Positions 1 through 11,309 of a stretch of DNA of 64,000 nucleotides are shown here, piece by piece. The stretch is taken from NCBI GenBank assembly GCA_022592445.1, contig JABYQR010000003.1, positions 62,001-126,000 of the forward strand. The letters run 5' to 3'. The stretch is from Cytidiella melzeri. Its lineage: Eukaryota > Basidiomycota > Agaricomycetes > Polyporales > Irpicaceae. Within the stretch, counting starts at the first letter, position 1. Every line of letters starts with the position of its first letter. The position numbers and the translations under genes were made by a program. The notes under the pieces are model-generated. The model searched no databases. It saw nothing but the letters and a program-made list of their open reading frames with translations, and was not told where the DNA came from.

Positions 1-33
1 ATCGCCGCCAACGACCTCAAGACCACTCTCAAC

Positions 34-626
34 ATGGTCAGTCCTTTTCTACGCAGTGTATGTGCCCAAGTGCTGACATTATATTCTATATTCGCAGACA
101 AAACGAACCCGCAAAGTTGGCGTTACCGGAAAGTACGGCACTGTAAGTAGCAAGTTTGCTGGGCTAACATTGCGGACAGTCGGTCAGGATATTTGCAGAG
201 AAACGCTGGGCTGACTGGTAGCTTTAACCTATAGCGTTATGGTGCCTCGCTCCGCAAGCAAGTCAAAAAGGTGCGTTCCATGTTCTCTCACTCTCGTAGT
301 CAGTGCGACTCAAGTCTCTTTTAGATGGAGATTACGCAGCACGCGCGATACACTTGCACCTTCTGCGGCAAGGCAAGTGCGCTCATTTTAGGAGCATATT
401 TAGTTGCTAACCCTTACTGTTTCAGGACTCTGTAAAACGCCTAGCGGTCGGCATCTGGAAGTGCAAGGCCTGCCACAAGACAGTTGCGGGCGGCGCATGG
501 ACCGTCACCACAACCGCTGCTGCGACAGTACGGAGGTGAGCGTACTACATACTCAACGTGAACTGCCATGATGCTGATGGAACCATTAGTACCGTTCGTC
601 GGCTGCGCGAGATAACGGAGGCGTAA
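34..626 (+). CDS. RPL43: 60S ribosomal protein eL43 (L37a)
   Basis: This is a zinc-binding protein of the large ribosomal subunit. The spliced product is 92 residues, the usual length for eL43. Exons by hand are 34-36, 98-142, 235-270, 325-372, 426-535 and 590-626, with phases agreeing at every junction. The first exon contains only the ATG, a layout common in fungal ribosomal protein genes. The zinc ribbon is visible as CTFCGK in exon 4 and CKACHK in exon 5, and the tail reads [12 protein letters not shown]. Intron 4 (373-425) begins with GC, not GT. The window starts just upstream of the ATG, so the promoter is not included. The identification is very secure. Confidence 0.96.
373..425 (+). 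other. GC-AG intron in RPL43
   Basis: The donor reads AAG|gcaagt and the acceptor ttcag|GAC. Only this junction joins CGK to DSVKR in the zinc ribbon. No GT donor nearby keeps the frame. The extended donor gcaagt is the strong consensus expected for GC-AG introns. Confidence 0.85.
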
Positions 627-859
627 AGCGTTCGGCTATTTGTTTTGTTCCATGCTTTCTTCTCATATTCACTGTCGTACACATATAACAGCAATGATAT
701 GACGCCCTATCATCAGCCAATGATTATGTATGATTCTGTATCTCCATGAGTTGCTCATACAAGCCGCAAGCAAGCTGCTAGTACATAGAAAATATGTTCA
801 TTGGGAAATAAATAGTTGTGAGAACAACGTTGTACAGGTAGCCAGTGTGCTAATAAGTT

Positions 860-2402
860 TCAATCGTCTTGGACGCTGCCGTCAGACGGTCCGCCCTCAA
901 TCTCTAGGCTCTGTTCTTGGTCATCACCACCTTCCTCTTCTTCCTCCTCTTCATCTTCGCTATCACTCTCATGAAACGTAAGCGAGATAAACTCGTCACC
1001 TAGTTGAGCATCTTCCGCGTACAACCGGCCAGCGGACTCAACGTCAGCAGACTCTGAGTTCGTGGCGTCAGTGGCAGCTATTTCGACCTTTGTGAACGGG
1101 TTTGCAGCATCCAGTTTGGGCCGAGTGCGATTGGCGCGAATGACGTGAGGAAGTTTGCATCCCTTCGTCGTGCATATGCCTTTCTCCGCAAAGTCAGGGC
1201 ATTCGCGAACATGTTGTTGCGCGCAGTCCAGCCCTTTCTCGCAATAGCCAAGCACAGCAAAGTCCCGACAAACGCCTTCGCGGGGGCCAACCCGAACGTG
1301 TGGGAACGGGCAGTTACTTCTTGTGCATCGACCAGCGTTGGCGAAGTGTACACAGAGAGGTGTCCGCTCAGGCATGGGATCATGCGAGAGCGCACAGGTG
1401 GTGGCAGTGTGAGGACAAGTATCTTGAAGGAACGGCCAGCAGATTGCAATCTTGGAAGGATCGTGTGTGTATGGGCAAGTCAGGCCACGAGTACATGCAC
1501 CTAAAAGGGGGGGGGGCAATATAATGAGAGAACACTGAAGAACACTATTGGTCCACTCACCTGTCGTGGTAAACCGAGGACATGGCTTATCCACATACTT
1601 CCTGCGTCGGCGGCTTCAGTAACAAAGCATCAGTAGCCCAGTCGTAGTTCACAAATGCGGAACGCACCCTAGAGGCCGAACGGTATTTGCCAGAGTCATA
1701 TTACGGTTCCCTGGGCGTCCACGGCGTGAATTCCTGGGCTTGAATGGACGGCTTGAACGAACGATGGCGGCGGCTTTCGATCCTGCGAACGAGGTGCTTT
1801 GCATAGGGGGCCTAGTTGTGGAGGGGTTCGGTTTCGACACGGCTACTGTGGAATGATTGGTTTGGTCACCGACGGGGAATCTCCTTCCCTGTTTCCTGAT
1901 ACGATAGAGAAGGGGCGTACAATCTTTACGAACGAGAGAACGCCCTGAGGACTCGAATGCGACTCCTCCGATTACAACATCGCGCGTGTTTTGCGTACTT
2001 TGTCTTGACGTAAGGGGCTTGGGAGCACTTGACGCTCTTTGAGGTGCTGTAGGCTGTGGGATGCTTGGAGGCTTGTAATATGGATTCATGTAGACGTTGT
2101 TGCGCGGTAGGCCTGGTTGAGGAGTCAGACGTCTTGCCAGCGGTCCTGGATTCTTGTGTCGGTTTATCGCTCCTGAAAAGCTGGTATTTCAGCTACTGTA
2201 ACGCTTGGTGGATGTTGAAAACGGCGGTGTAACTGCAGTACAGAGTCGCCGCTTTGCATCTCAACCAACCATCCACCCGTCTCGTGCGAGGCGATCCATT
2301 GAACTCACCAGTGAGTCGAGCTATCTCCTCTTTAAGAGCCGCTGTCGAAGTCGATGGGGAGTCCATAGTCGAGACGAAGGTTGAGAGCAAGGTGGGTGCC
2401 AA
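860..2402 (-). CDS. Five-CCCH zinc-finger protein, ZC3H3/Red5-like
   Basis: The protein has a tandem CCCH zinc-finger array of the ZC3H3 (metazoa) / Red5 (fission yeast) type, a family tied to mRNA 3'-end processing, nuclear export and RNA surveillance. Exons by hand are 2309-2402, 1668-2172, 1561-1601 and 860-1500, and the phases agree. The N-terminus carries a short helix ending in LKEEIARLTGAINRHK, like the start of ZC3H3. The five fingers follow in the last two exons, e.g. CTRGLTCPYTH, CPHTATTCALSH, CTRSNCPFPH, CEKGLDCAQQH and CTTKGCKLPH. The first finger is split by the 1501-1560 intron. The C-terminus is acidic. Length is about 426 residues, or 414 if the inner ATG at 2366 is used. Function is inferred from the family. 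Confidence 0.85.
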
Positions 2403-2662
2403 CCAGAGCGCATCGACTTGCGGAGTGTCGTTTCAGCTACTAGCTGACACATACTTCTATATATGGAAACTGTCGTGGCCAGAAGTCATCAAGTGTGTCC
2501 AGGGGTTCAAAAGCTCAAACGATCATCAAAACGTCCACCACCAAGCCGCTGCTGATGAACAGTTGGAACGTTACCAATACAAGTTCTGGTTTATTTATCC
2601 GAGAAAAAGTAGTGACTAGTCGATACAAAAGTAGTGATGTTCAGTGGCACAGCAGTCTGACA

Positions 2663-4983
2663 CTACTTCTTTAAACGTGCCTCAGCAGCTCTCGCTCGCC
2701 GCTCCCGTTCAATCCTGGCTCGCATCTCCGGCGTAGTACCCATCAAACTATCCTGTGCAGTGGCAGATCCTCCAAGTTTACGGGGCCCGTCGTCCTTCGG
2801 CGCACGCGATGGGCCAGCTAACGATGGCTTCGGAGATTCAGCAACCTTCACGCTCTCCGTCTCGACCTCTTTCTCCTTCTGAAGAGCCTCTCTCTTTCGA
2901 ACCTTTTCCTTCAAGCTTTTGCGCCTGGCCTTCTTTTTCTCATCTCTGCCCTCCTCCATCTCCTTGCTTAAAATGCTAGGGACCCTCGCACCGCCTTCAC
3001 CAGTTCCGAGCCAGTCCCACCATTGTGGATGTTCCGCTGCACATCGTCTGAACACGTTTCGTACATTCTTCGTCTGTGCAAAGTCATAAGCCGTCCGCCT
3101 ATTCCCGCCAACCAGAGGTCGTGCCGCCTCATCCTCCTCATCAGCGCCATAGTCAACAACGTCCACGCTACTACGGGTAACACTGATTGTCGGATCAGCG
3201 CGAGCCTCCTCTAGGAGCCAGCGAACGGCCTCTTCGTGACCTTTCCTAGCGGTGAACATCAACAGCGTATGTCCTGGCGCTCCGTCCGGGACACCGTCAG
3301 GCATTCTTGCGTTCACCCCGCCGCCTAATGGGTCTCCTTTGGCCAGGAATGATCTCAGTGCATCCATTCTACCCCGCTCGACCAATTCAGTCGCCTTTTC
3401 CCATCGCGCCCGCAGCTCGTACCCAGCCTTCAGCCGTGCAAGTTCCTCAGGCGTAACAGCTGGAAGTGGTTCATGTTTATGAGGCACCACGGTCGGTGAA
3501 GATGAGACGGGCTTTGGCTTGGGTCGAGATCGCAGGTAGTCTTCATCCTGAGCTCGAAGAGCTTCTTCTGTTAGGTGAGAAACCTTGGCCTGTGTGAGCT
3601 CCAAAAGACACCTGTAAAGCTCCGACTGCGTTGGCCGCCGTGTAGGGAATGGGAAGGAACGAAGACGCTCGTCATCTAAAGCAAAAAGATATTATGGCAT
3701 GAAGTATAGAGTGCCACAGAAGTCCGATGCACCTTTTTTTAGGACTGCGCCCTCATAACCCATGAATATCTTGCGATTAGAGACACTAGCCCGTATGAAA
3801 ACTCTCTCGCAGGCATGTAGCTCTTCCGCCCAGTCGGTAAGCAAGTTTCGGATATCCTATTGAGCGTTAGATGCATGAGAAACAGAAGCGTGATTGGAAT
3901 CATGTATACACACGTCACGCAGCGCCACTTCACCGTAGCGTCGAAGCATAGCTCCCGCACTGACAGCTTTAGACTTGGCATTATCGTTAGTTGACTGAGC
4001 ACCACCTTGCTTCCTACGAGCTGTGAAAAAAATTGATCAACATAATCGAGAGTGGATCACAGCACAGTAGGCGCACTTGTGTAACGATGGAATGTCTTGT
4101 GGAAAAGCACCTCCGTGTCAGGTTTGGGCTTCTGAGGCCTGCCCCGTTTCGTCACCACTGGCTCTTCATATTCCTCATCGTCAGGTCTTGAGACTCTCAC
4201 AATCGCGCCAGCGAAGTGTCCGCCAGCAGTCATGAACAAAGCCCATGTCCGTCCCAACTCCCCGCCGCCGACTTGTAGCGCTCTCAGTTCATGCAAAAAT
4301 TCTTCACCTGAAGAAGCGGCGGAGGCGGTGGCGACGTTGTGAGAAAATATCGTTTTGTAAACGCCGATCTGCGTTGACGGTGGAGAGTGGAACCAAACGA
4401 CAGGAGCATTGGGGATTTTTTGACTTGCATCACTGTTGTCTTCGTCTTCGCGTGTTTCAAGCTTCCTGGCTTTATGCACAAGGACATTTACGGCATCGGC
4501 GTCGGGTTCGTCAGCTTCCAATTGCGATGTGGAGGATGCAGACCCCGATATCGAGTCTTCGAGGCCTGTCGGGGGTGAAGTGGTCAATATCGCAAGTCAA
4601 GAGTTAAATGGATAGCAGGGAAACAAGTTCCCCAGAGAATTTGAACCATTGTGTACCTCAAGCATAGAAGATTGCTCACCATCGACGAGCTGGATGAATT
4701 GTGTCTCAGTAACAGCAACTGAACCGCCCACTCGCATCTTAACATTGTACCGATGCCAGTCAGAGCGGAAGTGTGCTCGCTGTTCATCGACGTCCGTAAA
4801 AAGGGCACCTAGACAAAGATTACACGTCCTTGAAGCACCATCATGTGCCAGTGAAGTAGGCGGAGGTGATGTAGGCCGTGCAGGAGCTTCAGGTGAAGCT
4901 TGGCTAAGAATTGTCCGGGGCACTAGAGATGCAAGTAAAGCCGGTGGTAGTGAAAAGACGTGATAGTGTTCTTGAGGGGCCAT
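2663..4983 (-). CDS. VMS1: Vms1/ANKZF1, peptidyl-tRNA releasing factor of ribosome quality control
   Basis: Vms1 family proteins cleave peptidyl-tRNA on stalled 60S subunits and recruit Cdc48/p97. Exons by hand are 4680-4983, 4077-4565, 3914-4020, 3733-3856 and 2663-3675, giving 678 residues with all phases consistent. Visible parts in order are: a C2H2 finger (CNLCLGALF..HFRSDWH, about residues 60-85); the VLRF1 release-factor domain, whose catalytic glutamine lies in RRKQGGAQST; two ankyrin-like units (GHTLLMFTARKGHEEAVRWLL, then RTAYDFAQTKNVRNVF); a basic coiled coil; and a C-terminal VIM for p97 (R-x5-AA-x2-R within RERRARAAEARLKK). It is divergent to the condensin gene, with 390 bases between the starts. 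Confidence 0.95.
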
Positions 4984-5300
4984 GTTGCTCTAAATGAGAG
5001 TAGAATTGATCTTGGAGAGACTAGAAACACGACCTGCTATCGATGCAGTTTATATCATGCAAGGATCCGGGGGCGGTGAGATGTACGAGTCGAGCAGTGA
5101 CTCGAGAATTGATGACTCAGCGGTCAACGAACAGAGCGTCGTGGATGTATGTGCGCAGTAGTTCTCTAGGTCGTAGCGTTGTTCTAAACGTGATGGTGAA
5201 ACAAGCAGAAAGAAGTGCAGAACGGAGTACAGAACTGCCCCCCATAGGCTAATCGACTCCGTCTACTGAAGTCGAAAATGACAATCCAGAAAAGGAAGGT

Positions 5301-5336
5301 ACGCGTCGTCGATCACGTGCAACGCGCTGAACGCGT
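5301..5336 (+). promoter_or_regulatory. Paired MluI cell-cycle boxes upstream of condensin subunit
   Basis: Two exact ACGCGT motifs lie at 5301-5306 and 5331-5336, 30 bases apart, with an E-box CACGTG at 5315-5320 between them. They sit 38-73 bases before the chosen ATG of the condensin gene. ACGCGT is the MBF target in yeasts and drives G1/S genes. If translation began at the earlier ATG (5278), the motifs would be coding, so the call depends on the start. Confidence 0.5.
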
Positions 5337-5373
5337 CGTTGCCGCGTTGAAGTTTGTTTCTCACCACGAGACA

Positions 5374-8232
5374 ATGCCACCTTCTCGATCATCCCGGGCA
5401 CGGAAAGACGACGAGCAAGCCCCGAACTACGCAGAAACCGACTCAGGCGACGACACAGAGCGCGATGAACCTACCCCCAAGACCCATAGGACCGCATCCA
5501 AGAAGCGGGTCAGTGATGTCTACGACGCCAGTTTTACCTCGGAATCAGGAAGAGCGCCTCTGAGATCCGTCAACCTGAACGACGATGCAGCTGAAAAGAG
5601 GCGCAGGAGGCAGAGTGCCAAGGTCGCGATGATGCCACTCGACGACAACGAGGCTGGTCCGTCAGGGGAAGGTAGCGCAGATGCGGAGCGCGATCCCACC
5701 AGGCCGACAGTCCACGGCAAGCAGAAGCAATTACCTCCAGTAGACGAGGCACCGAAGATACAACTCTCAATGGATGTGATGAACTCCAATTTTGAGGAGT
5801 GGATGAAGATGGCTACAGACAATGTCAGTAGTAAAATCACACTGTTGCTACTGTACTGAGATGATAGTGTGTCATAGAAAATTAACGCGAATAACTCCTG
5901 GAATGTTGCTCTCATTGACTATTTCCACGACATGTCTCTTCTTCGAAACAACACAGACAACTCCATCAACTTCCAGCGGGCTTCGTTCACTCTCGACGGT
6001 TGTGTTAAGATTTGGACAAGTCGTGTCGACAGTGTTGGTACCGAGACAGGAAAGCTCTTGAGCAATTTAGCTAACGAGGGGCGCGTTGGAGATGACGAGG
6101 ACGGGGATGAAGAGGGTGGTGAAGAGGGTGGTTCTCAGCCGAATAAGAAAAGGAAGACGCATAGGCCTGCATCCACCCTTGCTAAGGACGCGGCCCAGTT
6201 GCGAAGCAAGAAGCTCGACCTAGGCTTCCGCGTTGACCCCTTGTTCAGGAAGACCTGCGCAGACTTCGATGAGGGCGGTGCGCAGGGCTTGCTCATGAAC
6301 CATCTCAGCCTAGGAGTGGTTTCGGACGGGAGTCTGCGCGTTGTGTTTGACGCAAGTGATTCTGTTGGAAGGGACGGTGACGAAGAATTGATGGAAGAGC
6401 CTCCGGACGAAGTCAATCTAGCTGAACTCAGAAGTACGTCCCGCTTTGCTCCCTCTCATGACATACTCATCGTATTTCAGAGACTTTTTTGCCGAACCTT
6501 GACGAACTCGAGGACAAGGCCATCTGTCGTTCGCTGGAAGGTTTCTCGTTCTCAAAAGACGCTTTCGCCTTTGAAGATTTGACAATGTTCCGAGATGACC
6601 CAATTGACGATGACGACGACGATGGCAATGAGCCTGCCAGCTTCAACAACCCAGACGACGTCATTCCGCCCATGGACCTTGATGGCGCTGGCGCAGACTA
6701 TGCCGTAGAAGATTTCTTCGTTGGTGATCAAGCGATTCAGGATGACTATGTTCATGACAACCCTGCTAGCCCAAGTGTTGGCTCAGAACAAGCAGAAGGC
6801 CATCAAGGAGGTGCTGGAGGATACGCTCCGACGCCGTTCGACCATCATGGGGCTCCAAACGAAAACAATCTATTCATGGCACCCACTGACGGCGACGGAG
6901 GGCTCATGTTTGATTATTTCGACCATAAGACAAAGAACTGGGCCGGGCCGGAGCATTGGAAACTACGCAAGGTAGTGCGAAGACGTATGTGATCCATTTC
7001 AGTGTGTTTTGTGTTGCTCACGGAAATCTATAGCGGCAGAAACGGCTGACGCACCTGCAAAGCGCCGTGAAAAGAAGGAGGCGTTCAAGATTGACTTTTT
7101 GACTCCTTCGGACAAGAGCATCAAGGATATCGCGAAGGAGTTGTTTGCACCGGTTACGAAAGGTGCTGGAATTACTCTTCCTGGTGCCCCTTCACGGAAA
7201 GGAGCGAAAGGAAGGAAAGGCAAAGAGAAGGAGGACAGACGCTTTGATAATACGCTACCAGATGACATGCACTTTTCTAGCCGTCAGCTGGTGACATTGT
7301 TTTTGAAACCCAAGTTCTCGGTACGTCAATTCTGTGTGCTAGAGTCTTCCACTACTGACATTATGCGACTGTAGCTGAAAATGCGCGGACAACGGTCACA
7401 ACTGGAGGATCGTGCTGACGGGGAGATTGACGAGAACTTTTGGGCGCAGGCAGCAGCAGACCAAGCTGCCGGTCGAGCTGAGGAGGACATTGACCAGAGT
7501 AAGTCAGCCTCTGCCTCGCGAATGTACTGTCGCTGAGACAGGAATCTCAGCGCAAAACGGTGGTGGCATCCCATTCAACACGCAGTTCTTCCAGGACGAT
7601 GACGACGATGGTCACGGTTTCGATGATATTGACGACGGCGGCGATGGTCCTCTCGATGCTGACATGGAACAAGAACTCCTCAGCAGTGTTGAAGGGCCCA
7701 TACGTCGGGCACGCCCAGAATTTGTCAACTACGCAAAACGCGCCAAGCGAGTGGACGTGCGTAAGTTAAAAGATAACATCTGGAAGAATCTGGACATCGT
7801 CGTGCCAGATTCAAGAGAGGACGGGGTCGATGCCATGGTATGTTATCCTCTTGAAACATTTCTCAACACTACAGCAGTTAAGGCTCATTTTGTTCTAGGA
7901 CCTGGATGACAAGCAGGCCACTGACCCTTCAGAGCCGCGGGTGTTCGAGAATGTCATCAGCGGCCTGAAGAGGTCGTACCCACGGGAGAAGATGGAGGAG
8001 ATCAGCACAAGTTTCTGCTTCATCTGTCTCTTGCATCTTGCCAACGAACGAGGTCTGAAGCTAGAAACGACAATAGACGATATGCCTGTAGATGAGACTG
8101 ACGAGGGGGAGAAAAGGATCGGCAACCTTTGGAATCTCCAGGTATTTATCGATGCACATGCGGTTACGATACACCTAGCTGATCTATTTTGGTCAGGTTT
8201 ACAGAGACCCGGATGCGACTCCTTCTGCTTAA
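5374..8232 (+). CDS. BRN1: Condensin complex subunit 2 (barren/CAP-H kleisin)
   Basis: This is the kleisin subunit that bridges the SMC heads of condensin for mitotic chromosome compaction. Eight exons by hand: 5374-5823, 5878-6433, 6481-6984, 7034-7320, 7375-7498, 7551-7837, 7899-8141 and 8197-8232, giving 828 residues with consistent phases. Diagnostic blocks include KINANNSWNVALIDYF, then INFQRASFTLDGCVKIW with RVDSVGTETGKLL, the middle block KKEAFKIDFL, and the C-terminal YPREKMEEISTSFCFICLLH. A long acidic Asp-rich linker (about residues 370-500) is typical. The exon 6 acceptor could be 7541 or 7550; both keep the frame. An in-frame upstream ATG at 5278 is possible, but 5374 places the MluI boxes upstream. 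Confidence 0.94.
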
Positions 8233-8703
8233 CACCAGCGGTGTGAGCTCTCATTCTATATATGTTATCCGCGTTTGACCATCTATTCTTACACCTTGTA
8301 CATCCGGTATTCCTGTCTGTGGGTCAACGAAAGGTGACATCTTGGCTTGTTTCGAATTCTGTATTGTACGACAGGACTATTTTACTGCACCGTATAAACG
8401 AAACTATTGTACACCATGATTATGGCTGTCTTGTATGACTGACACCTATCACTTCCGAGGTAGTCGCAGACGAGACTTCTGGCAGCGAATCGCTTACAAG
8501 GGCGGATCGGCGGCCATAAGATACAAGCGTATGCTATACTCAGCACTGGACAGCTTCATTTTGGTAGACCACATATATAATAGTTACCTGAGAGACCCAT
8601 CGATATAATAGTTACCTGAGAGACCCATCGACAAAAAATAAGTACATTTTAGACCATAGAGGAAGAAAAGTAGTATCTGTGGGTCAAATACAGCGTAAGC
8701 GTG
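8233..8703. other. Convergent 3' intergenic region
   Basis: The condensin and hydrolase genes end tail to tail here. No coding potential was seen. It contains a 28-base exact tandem duplication, listed separately. Confidence 0.7.
8575..8630. repeat. Exact 28-base tandem duplication
   Basis: The 28-base unit at 8575-8602 (beginning ATATAATAGTTACC, ending GACCCATCG) is repeated without change at 8603-8630. It lies between two convergent genes. An exact pair suggests a recent slippage or staggered-break event. Confidence 0.95.
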
Positions 8704-9934
8704 TTACTTGCTTTCCGCCACAAATTGCAAGAATTGTTCGGGATGATCGTAAAAGAACTGAATAACATCGGCTATTGGTCAGAGCCCAAGAAGACACTGC
8801 AGCGGAAACGTACCCAGCCGTTCGCGTTGTCCACACGTACAAAGCGAACGTCTCTCCGCTCTGCTCCTTTTTCTGCGGGCTCTTCCAGGAGGTCTGTTAT
8901 GCCCTTCACTCCCCATATCGCGGTCCAAAACACCGAGTCCGCCCACGTTATGATAATCTTGACGTTCTTCCATGCTCCCCCAGTATTCAAGAACGTCCGT
9001 CGAGTGTTTGCCATAGAGACTTCCCAATTCATGAACAGCGGGCCCAAACGCGAGGCGACTTCGGGGCATGTGAGCTCCTTCAAGTCTTGCTCGTTCATGC
9101 GCGTCGGGGTGTATCTGGGATCAGAAGACGTTGCTGACAGGCTCTTGCGAGTGAGTATCGTCTCCGCAGTTACTAAGTTCAGATCTGAGATGGGCTCGTG
9201 GTAGGAAACCGTCCAGTCGATGAAATCCTTTGTCGCTTGCTCGGGAGACAGGGAGACATCCTTCAGAGGGTGAATGGACCCCGTAGGCTCGGCAATGCCA
9301 AAGATCATACCTGGAGGATCTGTCGCGCGCGAGGTCAAATCTTTAGTGTGGTTACATTGAGTACGAATCGCTCACCTAGCATGATGCAACAGGTAACATA
9401 CTGGTCCAGAAGTGCATATACCTCCTTGTCCAGGGAGTCCAGATTGCCCAGTAAGGCCGCCAGCAGAGCAACACCAGCTGAACGTGCTATGATGATGACG
9501 CCTCCGGTCTTGACACCGCCAGACTCGCTTGGGAGAGGGAGGCCATCGTTCTTGATGACATGAGCGATGACAACTGCCATGGCGTGACCTTCCTGGCGAA
9601 TGATATTGGCTTCGTCGTCCTGGTCGCCAGACTGCAGCGCGGCTAATTCATCGTCGGTGTAGGGTGAGGAGCGACAGTATTCTCGCGGATGAATTGCAAT
9701 AACTCGAAAGTTATATGTTGCTGCGTGGGGGAACAATGGTCGAAATACCCCTAAGTGACAGAATGCAGTGTCAAGTGAGTTTCGAAAATTGGTAAGATTG
9801 TCAAAAGACTTACCTGAGTGCCATAGGAAGTTGTTGAAACAGAATAGGGTCGTATAATCAGTAGAGCCGGGAGGGGCACCGGAGTCTTCGTATTCGAGCA
9901 CATTTCCGTCGTCGTCGATAGGTACGAGGGGCAT
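8704..9934 (-). CDS. Alpha/beta-hydrolase fold protein
   Basis: This is an AB-hydrolase-type protein of 351 residues. Exons by hand are 9814-9934, 9376-9750, 8814-9319 and 8704-8757, with all phases consistent. The N-terminus (VLEYEDSGAPPGSTDYTTL) is the usual opening of fungal AB-hydrolase 1 proteins. The nucleophile elbow is IIIARSAG with Ser at about residue 131, a deviant form of GxSxG. The C-terminus ends ..NANGW-FFYDHPEQFL.., where family members usually have NHF..DxPE, so the catalytic His appears to be Gly. Activity may therefore be lost or changed. The substrate is unknown. An upstream in-frame ATG at 9982 would add 16 residues. Confidence 0.82.
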
Positions 9935-10373
9935 TGCTGGGGAAATGACGGTTGAAGATGGGGCTACCTGTGGTCTTTGCAAGCTTGCTGTACAACCACT
10001 TATTATTTGTATTTATGCGTCCCTGAAGTAAGTAGTTGTTTTGTGTTCTGAGAATTGTCTCACAAGTCATCAGTACCTGGATCCTATGGCACTGGCATTC
10101 GGAACTGCTTTCGACGGACGTAGAACCATTTGCCGAATCAAATAAGAGACTGTAGTTGTAAAGCACGGGCTGCAAGCAGTAGCTATTATGTATTACAGCT
10201 TTACTTGCATGACTGACTTTCGAGATTTTTGGAGATCGTTTCAGTGCCAAACATGAATCGGCGCTTACTACGCGTCAAAGGTACATAACTTACCTTAAAA
10301 GCCAAGTTACCACTTTGCAGGTCGATCGCCTCAGCCTCGGAGGACTAGAGTACCTGGTTAGCCTTCGACAGCC
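9935..10373. other. Divergent intergenic region, hydrolase / MED22
   Basis: This 439-base gap holds the promoters of two divergent genes. I saw no ORF with family resemblance and no clear TATA element. Confidence 0.5.
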
Positions 10374-10946
10374 ATGGCAGAGATCCCGCAGACCGACGTT
10401 TCGCGTCCGTCTGCTCTCCCAAGTGCGAATCTCGTTCCAAGAGCTGGCCAACCCACCATCGACCAAAACTCGGAAGAATACCTAGATGCCATAGAGGAGG
10501 AGTGGAACAAGAAAGTAGATGTTGAGGTCGAAACACTCGTGGATGGCATGGTGGATCTCGTCAGTCTGGCTTCGGTTAGTCTTATTTCAACTAGCTCAGC
10601 TGCCAGCTGCGAGTCTGACACGTTGCAAGATAGGTGACAAGGACAAGTTCCGAGTGGCTCAAGAGGCATTCCAGGCACAGTGTCGAGCAGAATCCATGGT
10701 CAGTTGGTGTCTGTCTCAGCCACGACTCGCCTACTCATCTCAATATGTATAAAGATTCGTGCAGCTCATTCGCTACTGTCCATTACGCATTCCATGAAGC
10801 TGCTTTTGTTACTATCGGACGAGACTCAGATTTCGAACCGACGCGACGAGGAGCTACGTACAGTACGGGTAGAGAAGGAAACAACGCAGAAGAAGGTGGC
10901 CGCACTCCTCAATGAATTGCTGAGGCCTTCGAACGCCACAAAATAA
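10374..10946 (+). CDS. MED22: Mediator complex subunit 22 (head module)
   Basis: Med22 (Surf5/Srb6 family) is a small helical subunit of the Mediator head module, which links activators to RNA polymerase II. Exons by hand are 10374-10574, 10630-10698 and 10755-10946, giving 153 residues with consistent phases. Diagnostic segments are EEYLDAIEEEWNKKVDVEVE, TLVDGMVDLVSLASIGDKDK and IRAAHSLLSITHSMKLLLLL, then a coiled-coil tail. The acceptor caag|ATA GGT GAC restores the conserved IGDKDKF. The whole protein is one helical bundle, and the length is normal for the family. Confidence 0.93.
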
Positions 10947-11309
10947 TGAATAAGGTATTTAAGGTGGTATATTGCTTATATGTAGCTGTAACCCATCTCT
11001 TAGTATGTGTAGCCATTTCTTGCCGGGCTCCAAGCTTCAAGGTCAGGAGCATAGCTCGTAGCAGCTGCTGTTCACCCAGGCCGCTTTGTGCAACGCGAAA
11101 CTCAGGCATAGCGAGAGAAACGTGGCGCCACCATCCGTCGGTTGGGTTGCGAATCATACCGCCTACTGGACAGTTGACCTTGACGAGGGTTGCTATATAC
11201 TATGAGTCTGTCTTATGGCGAGGTGCGGAACTGAGTTTGACACTACGCATAGTGCCTCGAGGTCAATTTATGCGCAATCCATGCACAGTATACTCATCGT
11301 AATGGGATA
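10947..11309. other. Intergenic region before the inverted-repeat arm
   Basis: Only short ORFs with no family resemblance are present. Homology to the distal copy starts at about 11310. Confidence 0.45.

Noticed and set aside
10909..11157. 82-codon ORF on the minus strand after MED22
   Set aside because: Overlaps the MED22 end and has no recognisable motif; most likely chance.
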